Shown here: positions 35,714 to 45,667 of the stretch, one piece after another
Numbering within the stretch: the first letter of the stretch is position 1
How the letters are laid out: each line of letters opens with the position of its first letter
Assembly: GCF_013912375.1 (NCBI RefSeq)
Contig: NZ_JACETV010000002.1
Location: 868,001 to 932,000 of the forward strand
Origin: Emticicia sp. BO119
GTDB taxonomy: Bacteria > Bacteroidota > Bacteroidia > Cytophagales > Spirosomataceae
DNA: 64,000 nucleotides
Direction of reading: 5' to 3'
Notes under the pieces: generated by a model
Databases searched by the model: none
What the model was told of the DNA's origin: nothing
What the model saw: only the letters and a program-made list of their open reading frames with translations
Program-made: the position numbers and the translations under genes

Positions 35714-38080
35714 ATGATTAAGAACTACTTCAAAATAGCCTTCAGAAGCTTGTGGAAAAATAAGCTTTTCTCCTTCATCAATATTGTTGGCTTAGGCCTC
35801 GCTATGACCTTCGGGCTTATAGGTCTCATGCAGGTTCAGAATGTTTTTGAATTTGATAATTTTCATCCATATCCGAATCAGACCTATAGGATTCTGACAG
35901 ATTTTAAAGATGAAAAGGGCAAAGAACTTTCTTATGCTACCTCTCCTTTTTTGCTGGCAGAAAAGCTCAAAAACGATTATGGATTTGTAGAAAAATCTGC
36001 CAGGGTCATTCGCTTTTTTTCGGGAGAAATGAACAATCGAATCAAAACGATACGGGTGAATGGCATTTATGTAGACCCTTCATTTTTTGAGATTTTTGGT
36101 TTCCCTTTAGAAAAAGGCGCATATCCTGTTGCTCCCAATACGGTTGTTTTAAATCATGAAACAGCCGAAAAGTTTTTTGGTACAACTGACCCAGTTGGTA
36201 AAACTATTACTCATCACGACTATGGTGTATTTACGATTACTGGTGTATTGAAGCCATACAAGTACAGAGGTACGCATTTCAGGAGTGACCTTATGGTGTC
36301 AATGGCTACTTTTACTAATCTGAATAAAGATAAAGAAGATCTCAAAAACTGGTCAAAATTCGATACGTACACTTTTGTACTGCTTAACAAGAATACAACT
36401 CCTGCTACACTCGAACGAGCTTTAACTACCGTTGCAAAAGACAATACAAAAGAGACTGATTTTGGCAAAACAAGCCATAAGTACCGTCGTCAGTTGCTTA
36501 GAGATATTTCTCCTGATTTTGAGAGATTAGAGAAAAACGCCTATGTAGACGATGTCTTTAGTTTATCTGTCAATTTTCTGATGGCTTTGGTTATTATTAT
36601 TCTGGCAGGGTTCAATTATACCAATCTTACTCTGGCTCGCTCTTTAAGTAGAGCGCGAGAGGTGGGTGTCAGAAAAGTTTCCGGTGCGGTACGAGGACAG
36701 TTGGTAAGTCAGTTTCTGATAGAAGCCATCGTTTTAGCATTTTTTGCCTTATTGATAGCCTTTACAAGTTTCACTGCTATCAAACAGTACATTCATCTTT
36801 CGTGGATTGTATGGGAGGTAGATGATAAACTATTGATGTGGGGGATTTTCGCAGGATTTGCTTTGCTGACAGGTATTATTGCAGGCGTATTCCCTGCCCG
36901 TATTTTATCAAGGTTTCAACCTGCACAGGTTTTGAAAGGAGAATTAGGCCCAGGTACTTTCGGGAAACTTAGTTTACGTAAAAGCCTGATAGTAATTCAG
37001 TTTGTAGTAACCCTGGTCTATATGGCACTGAATGTAACCATGTATAGCCAATTTGAATACATGGCTACTGAAAATGATAACTTTAACCGCAAAAATATTC
37101 TTAATATTACTTTAACAGGTAATGATTATAAACTACTCCAAAACGAGCTTTCTCATTTATCGGGAATAGAAAACATTGGCTTGACATCTGATGCTTTTGG
37201 CAGTGGGGCGAGTCAGTATGCCATAAAAGCCAGAAAAACAGACGAAAACATAGCGGCCTTTCATTTTTCGGTAGATAAGCAATTCATTAATAACATGAAG
37301 CTTGATCTGATAGCAGGGGGAAACCTACCTGATGCTACGGTAGATTCGAGCGGCAACTTTGTGTTGTTAAACGAAAAAGCAGTTAAAACACTCCATTTAG
37401 GCACACCACAAGAAGCTATCGGAAAGATGGTTTTCCTTAATAATCAAACTGAGGTATTGGTAGCAGGCGTACTCAAAGATTTCTGTTTTTCAAATTATGA
37501 GTTTGCCGTAAATCCAGCGGTTTTTCAATACAATCCCAAGCAGTTTCGCATACTTTCTGTCAAAACAGCCGATGCAGCTGATGAGTCAGCCTTATTGGCC
37601 TCTGTTGAGAAAATCTGGAAGCGCTATCACCCTTATGAAGCAATGGTCTACTCGTGGTATGCGCAGGAATTGTATGAACGTTATTTCCCAACAGAGGATA
37701 TGCAGTTTTCTGGTATTACTATTTTAGTTGGTTTTGTCATAGCCATTATGGGTTTATTAGGCATGGTTACTTATAGTACCGAGAAACGAATCAAGGAAAT
37801 TGGTATCCGTAAAGTGTTGGGAGCAAGTGCGAATGAGATGATACGGTTGCTTTCTTGGAGCTTCCTGAAACTCTTATTGATAGCGGCTTTAATTGCCTTT
37901 CCAATCAGCTATTTAAGTAGCGCATTGGTATTGAGTATCTTTACTTTTAATCCGGGCTTAAACTTCGGGTTATTGATTGGTAGCTTCGGATTGATTTTTC
38001 TGATAGCCTTATTGACTATTGGTTTCAAGACTTATCAGGCTGCGTCAACCAACCCGGTAGAGAGTTTGAAAGTGGAGTAA
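35714..38080 (+). CDS. FtsX/MacB_PCD permease 6 (divergent)
   Basis: 788 residues and the most divergent of the array. Helix 1 region reads GLGLAMTFGLIGLMQVQNVFEF, without the usual charged DELSxD step. Helix 2 has FNYTNLTLARS in place of INFINLxxARS. The first coupling motif is RAREVGVRKVSGAVRG (about 312), with Ser replacing the hydrophobic residue before Gly. Helix 6 is GFVIAIMGLLGMVTYSTEKRIKEIGIRKVLGAS, and the protein ends NPVESLKVE, not KSLKSE. These differences suggest a distinct role or substrate. It is still intact with no frameshift. Confidence 0.9.
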   Translation: MIKNYFKIAFRSLWKNKLFSFINIVGLGLAMTFGLIGLMQVQNVFEFDNFHPYPNQTYRILTDFKDEKGKELSYATSPFLLAEKLKNDYGFVEKSARVIRFFSGEMNNRIKTIRVNGIYVDPSFFEIFGFPLEKGAYPVAPNTVVLNHETAEKFFGTTDPVGKTITHHDYGVFTITGVLKPYKYRGTHFRSDLMVSMATFTNLNKDKEDLKNWSKFDTYTFVLLNKNTTPATLERALTTVAKDNTKETDFGKTSHKYRRQLLRDISPDFERLEKNAYVDDVFSLSVNFLMALVIIILAGFNYTNLTLARSLSRAREVGVRKVSGAVRGQLVSQFLIEAIVLAFFALLIAFTSFTAIKQYIHLSWIVWEVDDKLLMWGIFAGFALLTGIIAGVFPARILSRFQPAQVLKGELGPGTFGKLSLRKSLIVIQFVVTLVYMALNVTMYSQFEYMATENDNFNRKNILNITLTGNDYKLLQNELSHLSGIENIGLTSDAFGSGASQYAIKARKTDENIAAFHFSVDKQFINNMKLDLIAGGNLPDATVDSSGNFVLLNEKAVKTLHLGTPQEAIGKMVFLNNQTEVLVAGVLKDFCFSNYEFAVNPAVFQYNPKQFRILSVKTADAADESALLASVEKIWKRYHPYEAMVYSWYAQELYERYFPTEDMQFSGITILVGFVIAIMGLLGMVTYSTEKRIKEIGIRKVLGASANEMIRLLSWSFLKLLLIAALIAFPISYLSSALVLSIFTFNPGLNFGLLIGSFGLIFLIALLTIGFKTYQAASTNPVESLKVE

Positions 38081-38164
38081 TAAACTGTTAAATTAACTTA
38101 AATGAAATGAGAATGATTAGTTGAGGTGGTAACTTCAAATTTTAATCATCAAAATTTCAAAATT
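38081..38164 (+). repeat. AT-rich inverted repeat between permeases 6 and 7
   Basis: This junction lacks the A and B elements. GAATGATTAGTTGA (about 38111-38124) is roughly complementary to TTCAAATTTTAATCATC (about 38133-38149). It may be an independent internal promoter or leader region. I see no clear promoter motif. Confidence 0.45.
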
Positions 38165-40579
38165 ATGTTAAAAAACTATCTGAAAATATCCTGGCGTAAT
38201 CTCATGAAACGTAAGTTTTATACTATGGTTACGATTTTCGGTCTCTCGGTCGGAATCACATTTGCTTTGTTGATAGGGAGCTATGTATGGGGCGAATTAA
38301 GTGTGAATAGCAAGTTACGGAATCTGGACAATCAATATATGATTCAGAGCAAATGGAATAAGGAAAATATGGGTGGAGAGATTACAACCTTAGGACCTAT
38401 AGGAAAAGCATTAAAAGCGAATTATCCGGCTCTGGTAGAAAATTATCATCGCTTCGATGCTGTAACCACCATTGTTTCAAAAGGGGATAGGGTTTTCAGA
38501 GAAGATCTTCAATTGACAGATTCAACCATGCTGACAATGTATGGCTTCCCGTTAATACAAGGCAATCCGAAAACAGCATTGAATGAACCCAATACTATGG
38601 TGATTTCGACAGATCAGGCTATTAAATACTTTGGTAAAACTGATGTAGTTGGACAAACGCTCAGGATTGAATCTTTTTCTGGTGAGAAACGGGATTTTAT
38701 GATTACAGGTGTGTTGGGTGATATACCTTACAATTCAGTCACTAATCTTGTTACTCCCAATCATAAACTTCCTGTTCTGATATCGTTTAATAATGCGCAG
38801 TTCTTAGGGCGCAATGGATATGATTTCTGGAATAATGCTTATATCGTTAATTATATTGAATTAAAAAAAGGAATCAGAAAAGAGGATTTAGAAAAACCGA
38901 TGAAGCAATTAATTGCTACTAATGCTTCTAAAGAAATCAGCGATAACCTACACGCTTATCTGAAGCCTTTAAAGGAGGTTTATTTGGAGGCAAACAATGG
39001 TCTGGTTAAAAAAACAATTCTGACATTGAGCTTAGTGGCCCTGTTTATCCTGTTAATGGCCGTTGTTAATTTTGTGAATATCTCTATTGGCAATTCTTCT
39101 TCCCGTTTAAAAGAAATAGGTGTAAGAAAAGTATTAGGTAGTATGAAAGGGCAGGTACTTCGTCAGTTTTTAACAGAATCTGTCATTATCAGTTTATTTA
39201 GTTTATTGGTTTCTTTATTGTTCTACCAATTTTTCAGGCCATTTTTCTCTCAGATATTACAAAAAGACATTGCTTCTCTATTTAGTGCTTCGACTTACTT
39301 CTATCTGGGAGCTATTGGCTTAAGTTTATTTATTGGGATATTAGGTGGACTTTATCCTTCTTTTGTTTTGGCGAATCTGCCCTTGGTTGATTCAATGAAA
39401 GGGAAGTTGAAAACGGTGAAAGAAAACATCTTCTTCAGACGGGTCTTACTGGCTTCTCAGTTCACAGTTGCCTTATTTGTATTTGGTGGAGCAACAGTTA
39501 TCTCTCAACAGGTGAATTATTTTTTTACGGAAGACTTAGGCTATAATAAAGAATCTGTTTTTTCGGTCAGAGTTCCTCGTGACTGGTCGCTCAGAGGAGT
39601 CGAGAAAATGGAAACAGTAAGAAATGAGATTGCAAAACTGAAAGAAATCAAAAACGGAAGCTTAGCCTGGGAGATTCCGGACGGGGCTACAGGATTCAGC
39701 AGTGCGATTTACAGGTTAGGACAAGACTCAACCAAAGCCTTTTATGCACCTACGCTGATAACCGACGAAAAATTTGCTCAAACGTATGAAATACCGATAG
39801 TTGCAGGGCAGTATTTCCAAGCTCAACAAGGTACTTATCAGCCTGAGAGAATGGTGTTGAATGAAGCAGCTATTAAGGCCTTAGGCTTTAAAAATGCACA
39901 AGAGGCAATAGGGCAACAAATAAGGCTTCATTATTTTCCGAGACCCTTTACGATAGTTGGTGCAACCAAAGACTTCCATTTTGAATCTATGCACAAAGCT
40001 ATAGGGCCAACGGCATTTATGCAGGTAAAAGATAACCCCTTTTATCGTTATTTATCATTCAGGCTGAACTCAGCGAACCTGAGAGAAGCCATGAAAAATA
40101 TTGAAAAAAAATGGTATGAATTACTACCTGATGCACCGTTTGAATATACGTTCATGGACGAGACCTTGCAGAAACTCTATCAGTCGGAGGTACAGTTGAA
40201 GCAAGCTGCGGAAGTAGCCACTACCCTTGCCATTGTGATAGTCTTATCCGGCATTTTAGGTATGGTCTCGTTAAGTATAGTCAGAAGAACCAAAGAAGTA
40301 GGTATCCGTAAAGTATTAGGGGCTTCGGGTATCAGTATTGTTTTTTTGTTTCTGAAAGAGTTTCTGATTGTGGGGGCATTAGCCATCCTGATTGCTTTCC
40401 CTTTAGCGGTTCTGAGCATGAATAGCTGGTTGCAAAACTATGCCTACCGCGTAGAATTAAGCTGGATTACCTTTGCCTTTGTCGGGTTTGTTTTCGTAAT
40501 GATGGTTGCCTTGTTAGTAGGTTTCCAGACTCTGAAAGCAGCCAGGCTGAATCCGGTGAAAAGTCTGAAAATTGAATAG
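38165..40579 (+). CDS. FtsX/MacB_PCD permease 7
   Basis: 804 residues from the ATG at 38165. The frame is open from 38126 but the upstream ATG gives a non-homologous 13-residue extension. Start MLKNYLKISWRNLMKRK. Helix 1 is followed by YVWGELSVNSKLRNLDNQY. First coupling motif RLKEIGVRKVLGSMKGQ (about 313), with SIGNSS instead of TARS before it. Second: RTKEVGIRKVLGASG (about 707), preceded by MVSLSIVRR. The end is NPVKSLKIE. Together with permease 6 it forms the atypical pair in the middle of the array, and it is the only member preceded by a junction without A or B repeats. Confidence 0.91.
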   Translation: MLKNYLKISWRNLMKRKFYTMVTIFGLSVGITFALLIGSYVWGELSVNSKLRNLDNQYMIQSKWNKENMGGEITTLGPIGKALKANYPALVENYHRFDAVTTIVSKGDRVFREDLQLTDSTMLTMYGFPLIQGNPKTALNEPNTMVISTDQAIKYFGKTDVVGQTLRIESFSGEKRDFMITGVLGDIPYNSVTNLVTPNHKLPVLISFNNAQFLGRNGYDFWNNAYIVNYIELKKGIRKEDLEKPMKQLIATNASKEISDNLHAYLKPLKEVYLEANNGLVKKTILTLSLVALFILLMAVVNFVNISIGNSSSRLKEIGVRKVLGSMKGQVLRQFLTESVIISLFSLLVSLLFYQFFRPFFSQILQKDIASLFSASTYFYLGAIGLSLFIGILGGLYPSFVLANLPLVDSMKGKLKTVKENIFFRRVLLASQFTVALFVFGGATVISQQVNYFFTEDLGYNKESVFSVRVPRDWSLRGVEKMETVRNEIAKLKEIKNGSLAWEIPDGATGFSSAIYRLGQDSTKAFYAPTLITDEKFAQTYEIPIVAGQYFQAQQGTYQPERMVLNEAAIKALGFKNAQEAIGQQIRLHYFPRPFTIVGATKDFHFESMHKAIGPTAFMQVKDNPFYRYLSFRLNSANLREAMKNIEKKWYELLPDAPFEYTFMDETLQKLYQSEVQLKQAAEVATTLAIVIVLSGILGMVSLSIVRRTKEVGIRKVLGASGISIVFLFLKEFLIVGALAILIAFPLAVLSMNSWLQNYAYRVELSWITFAFVGFVFVMMVALLVGFQTLKAARLNPVKSLKIE

Positions 40580-40658
40580 CTGAGGGCTAAGGGCAGAAGG
40601 CAAGGAGCAAAACCTTGTATCTCGCGCTCTATGCCTTCTGCCCTTACCAAATACAAAT
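40580..40658 (+). repeat. Family B intergenic hairpin, copy 3
   Basis: The best stem of the family: AAGGGCAGAAGGCA at 40589-40602 is perfectly complementary to TGCCTTCTGCCCTT at 40632-40645, with GGAGC/GCTC continuing inward. The sequence differs from copy 1, yet pairing is kept. Confidence 0.9.
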
Positions 40659-43082
40659 ATGATACGCAATTACTTAAAAATCGCCTTCAGAAACCTGCGG
40701 AAGCAAAAGGGTTTCACTTTTATCAACATCGCAGGGTTAGCTATTGGTATTACCTGCTTTTTGTTGATTGGATTGTATGTAAAAGATGAATTGAGCTACG
40801 ACCGGTTCAATAAAAATGCTGACCGCATTTATCGTGTAACACGTGTTTTTAAGTCAAACGATGGGACTGTTAGCCTGCATTTAGGACACGTAGCTCCGGC
40901 ATTTATGCAGTATTTCCAGAGCGATTTTTCGGAAGCTGAGCAAATTACCCGATTATTTGGTCAGCAATCTGTAGTCAACAGACCTGAAAATCCTGAAAAG
41001 AAATATCAGGAATCAAGTATGTATTTTGCGGAGGCAAATATTTTTAAGGTATTTTCTTTTAATATGTTGTCGGGTAATCCGGATAAAGCACTGGTTGAAC
41101 CATTTACGGTAGTCTTATCTAAACCCATGGCAGAAAAGTATTTTGGTAGTGAAGATCCTATAGGCAAACTGCTGAAAGCTGATAGTAAGTATGAATTGAG
41201 AGTAACTGGTGTTTTTGAACCTTTACCAACCCAATCTCATTTTCATGCTGATTTTCTGTTGTCGATGAATACGCTGAATGATGACAAGATTTATGGCAAA
41301 GACAATATGAACAGAGACTGGGGGGGAAATAATTTTGCTACTTACTTTCTGATGCCCAAAGGCTATGATATGTCAAGAATTGAAAGCCGGATGAAAACAT
41401 TTCTTGATACACACCTGCCAGTATATGATGGCAGGAAGGGGTCTCAGTATTCAAACCTGATTTTTCAGAAATTGACTGATATTCACCTGTACTCGCATCT
41501 GGATTCGGAGCATGAAGCAAATGGGAACATTAAATACGTATATACCTTCTCTGCTATCGCTTTTTTTATTCTGTTAATTGCCTGTATCAATTACATGAAT
41601 CTGGCTACGGCTCGCTCGGCAGGCAGAGCTAAAGAAGTGGGGCTTCGCAAAGTAGTAGGTGCTATACGGGCGCAATTGATAGGGCAATTTTTAAGTGAAT
41701 CATTGTTGCTTACACTTTTTTCATTAGCAATTGCATTGGTAGCTACCGTGTTATTGATTCCAGCTTTGAATGATTTCACTAATAAATCATTGACTTTCAC
41801 TAATTTATTCGATTATAAAATTATTCTCCTCATTATTGGGGTTATATTCTTTACCGGAATTTTGGCAGGGAGTTATCCGGCATTCTTCCTGACTGCTTTT
41901 CAGCCTGTAGAGGTACTGAAAGGAAAAATAAAAAATGCCATGAAGAACGGGCGTCTACGGCAGGTTTTAGTAGTAATGCAGTTTTCAATTGCCTATATCC
42001 TAATTATCAGTACTGCTATTATCTACAAACAATTGAGTTTTATGCTTACTCAAGATGTTGGGTACAAAAAAGATCAGGTAATTGTGATGCGTGTGGGAAA
42101 TGATAGTTCGGTAGATTTTGAGAGTTTTAAACAAGAACTGAAACGTCAGACAGGGGTAAAAAATGTAAGCCATTCTTCAAGAACACCTACTGGGCGATTG
42201 CTTGATTCTCAAGGTGCAAAAGTAGCAAAGGGAGATTCTATGGCTCCCACGAGTACTGTAATAAAAGCACTCTCAATAGACCATGATTATTTATCTACGT
42301 ATGAACTTAAATTGGTGGCTGGCAGAGACTTTTCGAGGGATTTCAAATCAGATGATTCAACAGCTTATATTCTAAATGAAGCGGCAGTAAAATCGATTGG
42401 CTGGAAAAGCAATGCAGATGCTATTGACGAAGCGTTTGAATATGGGGGTAAGAAAGGTAAAGTAGTTGGAGTTGTTAAAGATTTTCATTTCGAGTCTTTG
42501 CATCAGAAAATTGTGCCTATGGTAATGTTTTTTAATAAGGGCTGGCGAAGCTGGCTTTCGATAAATATGGCAGCAGGAGATTTTCAGAAGACTATTGCCA
42601 ATATTGAGAAAACATTTAAAGTATATATGCCCGATACTCCGTTCAGTTATCAGTTTTTAGATGAACGTTTTAATAAACAATATGAAGCCGAGCAGAAGCA
42701 AAGATCATTATTCATGATTTTTGCAGGTATATCTATTTTTATTTCATGTTTAGGTTTATTTGCATTAGCTGCTTTTATGGCTGAACAACGCCGCAAAGAA
42801 ATTGGAGTTCGCAAGGTATTGGGTGCCTCAGTAGGTAGCATTACCACTTTACTTTCAAAAGATTTTATCAAGCTGGTAGTTATATCAATTCTGATTGCCT
42901 CACCTATTGCCTGGTACGCTATGAGTGGCTGGCTGACGGATTTTGCCTATCGCATTGATATCGAATGGTGGATTTTCCCTGCAGCAGGTCTGGTTGCAAT
43001 CCTGATAGCCGTAGCAACAGTAAGCTATCAGGCTATTTCAGCTGCATTGGTGAATCCGGTGAAAAGTTTGAAGTCTGAGTAG
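40659..43082 (+). CDS. FtsX/MacB_PCD permease 8
   Basis: 807 residues. Helix 1 is AGLAIGITCFLLIGLYVKDELSYDRF. The first coupling motif is RAKEVGLRKVVGAIRAQ (about 322) after INYMNLATARS, and the second is RRKEIGVRKVLGASV (about 710), with Arg-Arg in place of Arg-Thr. The first domain contains a DADFLLS-like segment (SHFHADFLLS). The second domain has GRDFSRDFKSDDSTAYILNE, matching the GREFS... pattern of permeases 1 and 4. Ends NPVKSLKSE. It is preceded by a family B hairpin and an A-rich leader. Confidence 0.93.
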   Translation: MIRNYLKIAFRNLRKQKGFTFINIAGLAIGITCFLLIGLYVKDELSYDRFNKNADRIYRVTRVFKSNDGTVSLHLGHVAPAFMQYFQSDFSEAEQITRLFGQQSVVNRPENPEKKYQESSMYFAEANIFKVFSFNMLSGNPDKALVEPFTVVLSKPMAEKYFGSEDPIGKLLKADSKYELRVTGVFEPLPTQSHFHADFLLSMNTLNDDKIYGKDNMNRDWGGNNFATYFLMPKGYDMSRIESRMKTFLDTHLPVYDGRKGSQYSNLIFQKLTDIHLYSHLDSEHEANGNIKYVYTFSAIAFFILLIACINYMNLATARSAGRAKEVGLRKVVGAIRAQLIGQFLSESLLLTLFSLAIALVATVLLIPALNDFTNKSLTFTNLFDYKIILLIIGVIFFTGILAGSYPAFFLTAFQPVEVLKGKIKNAMKNGRLRQVLVVMQFSIAYILIISTAIIYKQLSFMLTQDVGYKKDQVIVMRVGNDSSVDFESFKQELKRQTGVKNVSHSSRTPTGRLLDSQGAKVAKGDSMAPTSTVIKALSIDHDYLSTYELKLVAGRDFSRDFKSDDSTAYILNEAAVKSIGWKSNADAIDEAFEYGGKKGKVVGVVKDFHFESLHQKIVPMVMFFNKGWRSWLSINMAAGDFQKTIANIEKTFKVYMPDTPFSYQFLDERFNKQYEAEQKQRSLFMIFAGISIFISCLGLFALAAFMAEQRRKEIGVRKVLGASVGSITTLLSKDFIKLVVISILIASPIAWYAMSGWLTDFAYRIDIEWWIFPAAGLVAILIAVATVSYQAISAALVNPVKSLKSE

Positions 43083-43192
43083 TTTCTTAGAGGCGAATGC
43101 AAAGGTCGAGACAGGGCATTGCCCTGCCTCGACGAAGATAATAGAGATTTTTTTTTTTACCAATACAAAATCCCCATTTAGGGGTTAGGGGC
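43083..43192 (+). repeat. GTCGAG palindrome plus remnant of family A element
   Basis: GTCGAGACAGGGCA / TTGCCCTGCCTCGAC (43105-43133) forms an almost perfect 14-bp stem. A run of twelve T follows about 20 bp later. The gap ends in CCCCATTTAGGGGTTAGGGGC, the terminal part of a family A element, next to the ATG of permease 9. The junction therefore combines two repeat types. Confidence 0.8.
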
Positions 43193-45592
43193 ATGATTAA
43201 AAACTACTTAAAAATCGCCTGGAGGAGCTTATTAAAAAGCAAGCTTTTTACTGCTCTCAATTTATTAGGTCTGGCCTTAGGGCTGACGGTATCACTCTTG
43301 TTGATGCTTTACGTAAAAGATGAATTATCTTTTGATAAGTACCACTCAAAGGCTAAGGATATTTATCGGGTTGGGGTAACCGCTACTTTTGATGGTAAAA
43401 GCCAGAAATGGGCTAATGCACCTAATATAGTAGGCCCAACTATGAAAGATGAGATTCCGGAGGTAATAGAGCAGACACGAATACTCTGGAATGACTTTGG
43501 TCAGACTGCCTTTGTTAATGCGGGGGACAAGAAATTTGCAGAGAAAAGACTATACTGGGTTGATGGGACGATTTTTGAGCTTTTTGATATAAAACTCCTG
43601 CAAGGAAACCCGAAAGTAGCATTGCAAGACCCAAACAAAGTTATACTGAGCCAATCGACAGCCAGAAAATATTTTGGTGATGAAAACCCGATAGGAAAAG
43701 TATTAAAAGTAGGTAGCAAGTATTCTTTAGAAGTATCAGGGGTTTATGAAGACCTGCCTCATAATTTTTCATTGGATGCTGATTTAATGGGCTCATTCAA
43801 TAGTGTAGAATGGGCAGCTAAACGGTTGTATTGGAGTAATTCGAGTTATGAAACCTATTTATTGATGACACCTAATGCGAGTCAGCAAAAAGTAGAAGCG
43901 CAAATGACAAAGATTCTGGAAAAGAATATTCCGAATAAAGAAGATCGTTGGTTTTCGCTCTGGTTACAACCGCTGACAGATATACATCTGAAATCGGGCG
44001 ATATTTCAAATAGTAATACCACTCGTAAAGGTGATGCCAGTCAGGTAAAAATATTATTGATTCTGGCTCTGGTTGTGTTGGTAATAGCGTGTATTAATTA
44101 CATGAATCTGGCAACGGCACGTTCACAAAAGCGTTTTAAAGAAGTAGGTATTAACAAGACTATAGGGGCTACTAATCGCCAGTTAATTGGGCGTTTCTAT
44201 ACTGAAACCACACTTACAATTTTTCTGGCATTATTGTTAAGTTTGAGCTTCCTGATACTGGCATTACCAGTATTTAATCAGTTGGCGGGTAAGAACTTAT
44301 CAATTGCTAATATTTTTACGCCTGAAGTAGGCATAGGGTTACTATTGGTTTTTGCTTTTGTTACCTTCGTTTCAGGCTCATATCCTGCATTTTACCTCTC
44401 TTCTTTTGCACCCAAAAGCCTGTTACAGACATCAATTACTAAAAAATCAGGAGCCGGATTTTTCCGTCAGTCTTTGGTTGTTATACAGTTTTCTGCCTCA
44501 ATTGTTCTGATTATCTGCACCTTTATCTTTTTTCAGCAGTTAAAATTTATTCAGAATAAAAAATTGGGCTATAACCCAGAGCAGGTTGTGGCTGTGATGA
44601 CCTCAGGTGCTGAAAATAAAGAACAGATTGATGGTTTGATTAATAGCTATAAAGCTTTGAGCAATGTAGTTGAAACATCGCGAGCCCAAACTTATTTAGG
44701 CTTTGGCGGAAGTGGCCGTTCGATGAGTAAGGCAGATAACCCCAAAGAGTCATTCGCTGTTACTACTAATCGTGTAACAGGAGATTTTGCAAAGGTTTTA
44801 GACCTGAAATTTTTAGCAGGGAAAACATTACCTCTTATCAAAGATGAAAAAGATACAACTGTGCAAATAGTAGTGAATGAAACAACTGTAAAGTTGTTAG
44901 GCTATAGAACGCCGCAGCAAGCAATCGGTAAGTTTTCGGATAATTTATTCTGGAATCGCAAGGCTGAAATTGTAGGGGTGGTAAGAGATTTTCACTATAA
45001 TTCTTTTCATCAACCTATTGGTTCTTATGCTTTTCACAATTGCGATACTGAGGGAAGACCTTACCTTCTCGTTAAGGTTAATACAAGCGATTTAGGGCAA
45101 ACCATGAGGCAACTGGAGGCTACTTTCAAAAAGAGTATTCCGGCATCAGCTTTTGAATATGTATTTCTTGACCAGTTCCTGGATACGCTCTATCGAGCCG
45201 AAACCCAGACGGCTAATGTAGTCTTATTGTTTTCGGGCTTAGCTATTCTGATAGCCTGTTTAGGATTATTTGGTTTGGCCGCTTACACAGCCGAACAACG
45301 CACGAAAGAAATTGGTATCCGTAAGGTATTGGGAGCCTCAGTAGCAGGTATCACTACTTTAATATCTAAAGACTTTCTGAAATTAATCATTATTTCAGTT
45401 CTGATTGCCAGTCCTTTAGCCTGGTATTTTATGGAAGAATGGCTCAAAGGTTTTGCCTATCAGGTTACCATTCAATGGTGGGTATTTGTCATTACAGGGT
45501 TGATTGCCGTATTAATAGCACTGCTGACAGTTAGCTCACAGGCGATCAGAGCTGCTTTAGTGAATCCGGTAAAATCATTAAAAACGGAATAA
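43193..45592 (+). CDS. FtsX/MacB_PCD permease 9
   Basis: 799 residues. Start MIKNYLKIAWRSLLKSK, helix 1 LLGLALGLTVSLLLMLYVKDE. The first coupling motif is unusual: RFKEVGINKTIGATNRQ (about 312), with Asn replacing the conserved Arg before Lys. The second is normal, RTKEIGIRKVLGASVAG (about 702). The first periplasmic domain is Trp-rich (QKWANAPN, WNDFGQTAF, VEWAAKRLYWSNSSYE). Ends NPVKSLKTE. The altered motif could weaken or change ATPase contact in the N-terminal half (inference). Confidence 0.92.
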   Translation: MIKNYLKIAWRSLLKSKLFTALNLLGLALGLTVSLLLMLYVKDELSFDKYHSKAKDIYRVGVTATFDGKSQKWANAPNIVGPTMKDEIPEVIEQTRILWNDFGQTAFVNAGDKKFAEKRLYWVDGTIFELFDIKLLQGNPKVALQDPNKVILSQSTARKYFGDENPIGKVLKVGSKYSLEVSGVYEDLPHNFSLDADLMGSFNSVEWAAKRLYWSNSSYETYLLMTPNASQQKVEAQMTKILEKNIPNKEDRWFSLWLQPLTDIHLKSGDISNSNTTRKGDASQVKILLILALVVLVIACINYMNLATARSQKRFKEVGINKTIGATNRQLIGRFYTETTLTIFLALLLSLSFLILALPVFNQLAGKNLSIANIFTPEVGIGLLLVFAFVTFVSGSYPAFYLSSFAPKSLLQTSITKKSGAGFFRQSLVVIQFSASIVLIICTFIFFQQLKFIQNKKLGYNPEQVVAVMTSGAENKEQIDGLINSYKALSNVVETSRAQTYLGFGGSGRSMSKADNPKESFAVTTNRVTGDFAKVLDLKFLAGKTLPLIKDEKDTTVQIVVNETTVKLLGYRTPQQAIGKFSDNLFWNRKAEIVGVVRDFHYNSFHQPIGSYAFHNCDTEGRPYLLVKVNTSDLGQTMRQLEATFKKSIPASAFEYVFLDQFLDTLYRAETQTANVVLLFSGLAILIACLGLFGLAAYTAEQRTKEIGIRKVLGASVAGITTLISKDFLKLIIISVLIASPLAWYFMEEWLKGFAYQVTIQWWVFVITGLIAVLIALLTVSSQAIRAALVNPVKSLKTE

Positions 45593-45667
45593 ATCGCAGC
45601 GGGCATGGGGCTTGGAGCACAGGGTAAAAATGCTTTGCTCCATGCCCTATGCCTCATGCAAAAAATC
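45593..45667 (+). repeat. Family B intergenic hairpin, copy 4
   Basis: GGAGCA pairs with TGCTCC and the surrounding GGGCATGGGGC pairs with GCCCTATGCC-type sequence. The element fills the junction. In-frame start codons inside it (45605 and later) are repeat sequence, not the gene start. Confidence 0.8.
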
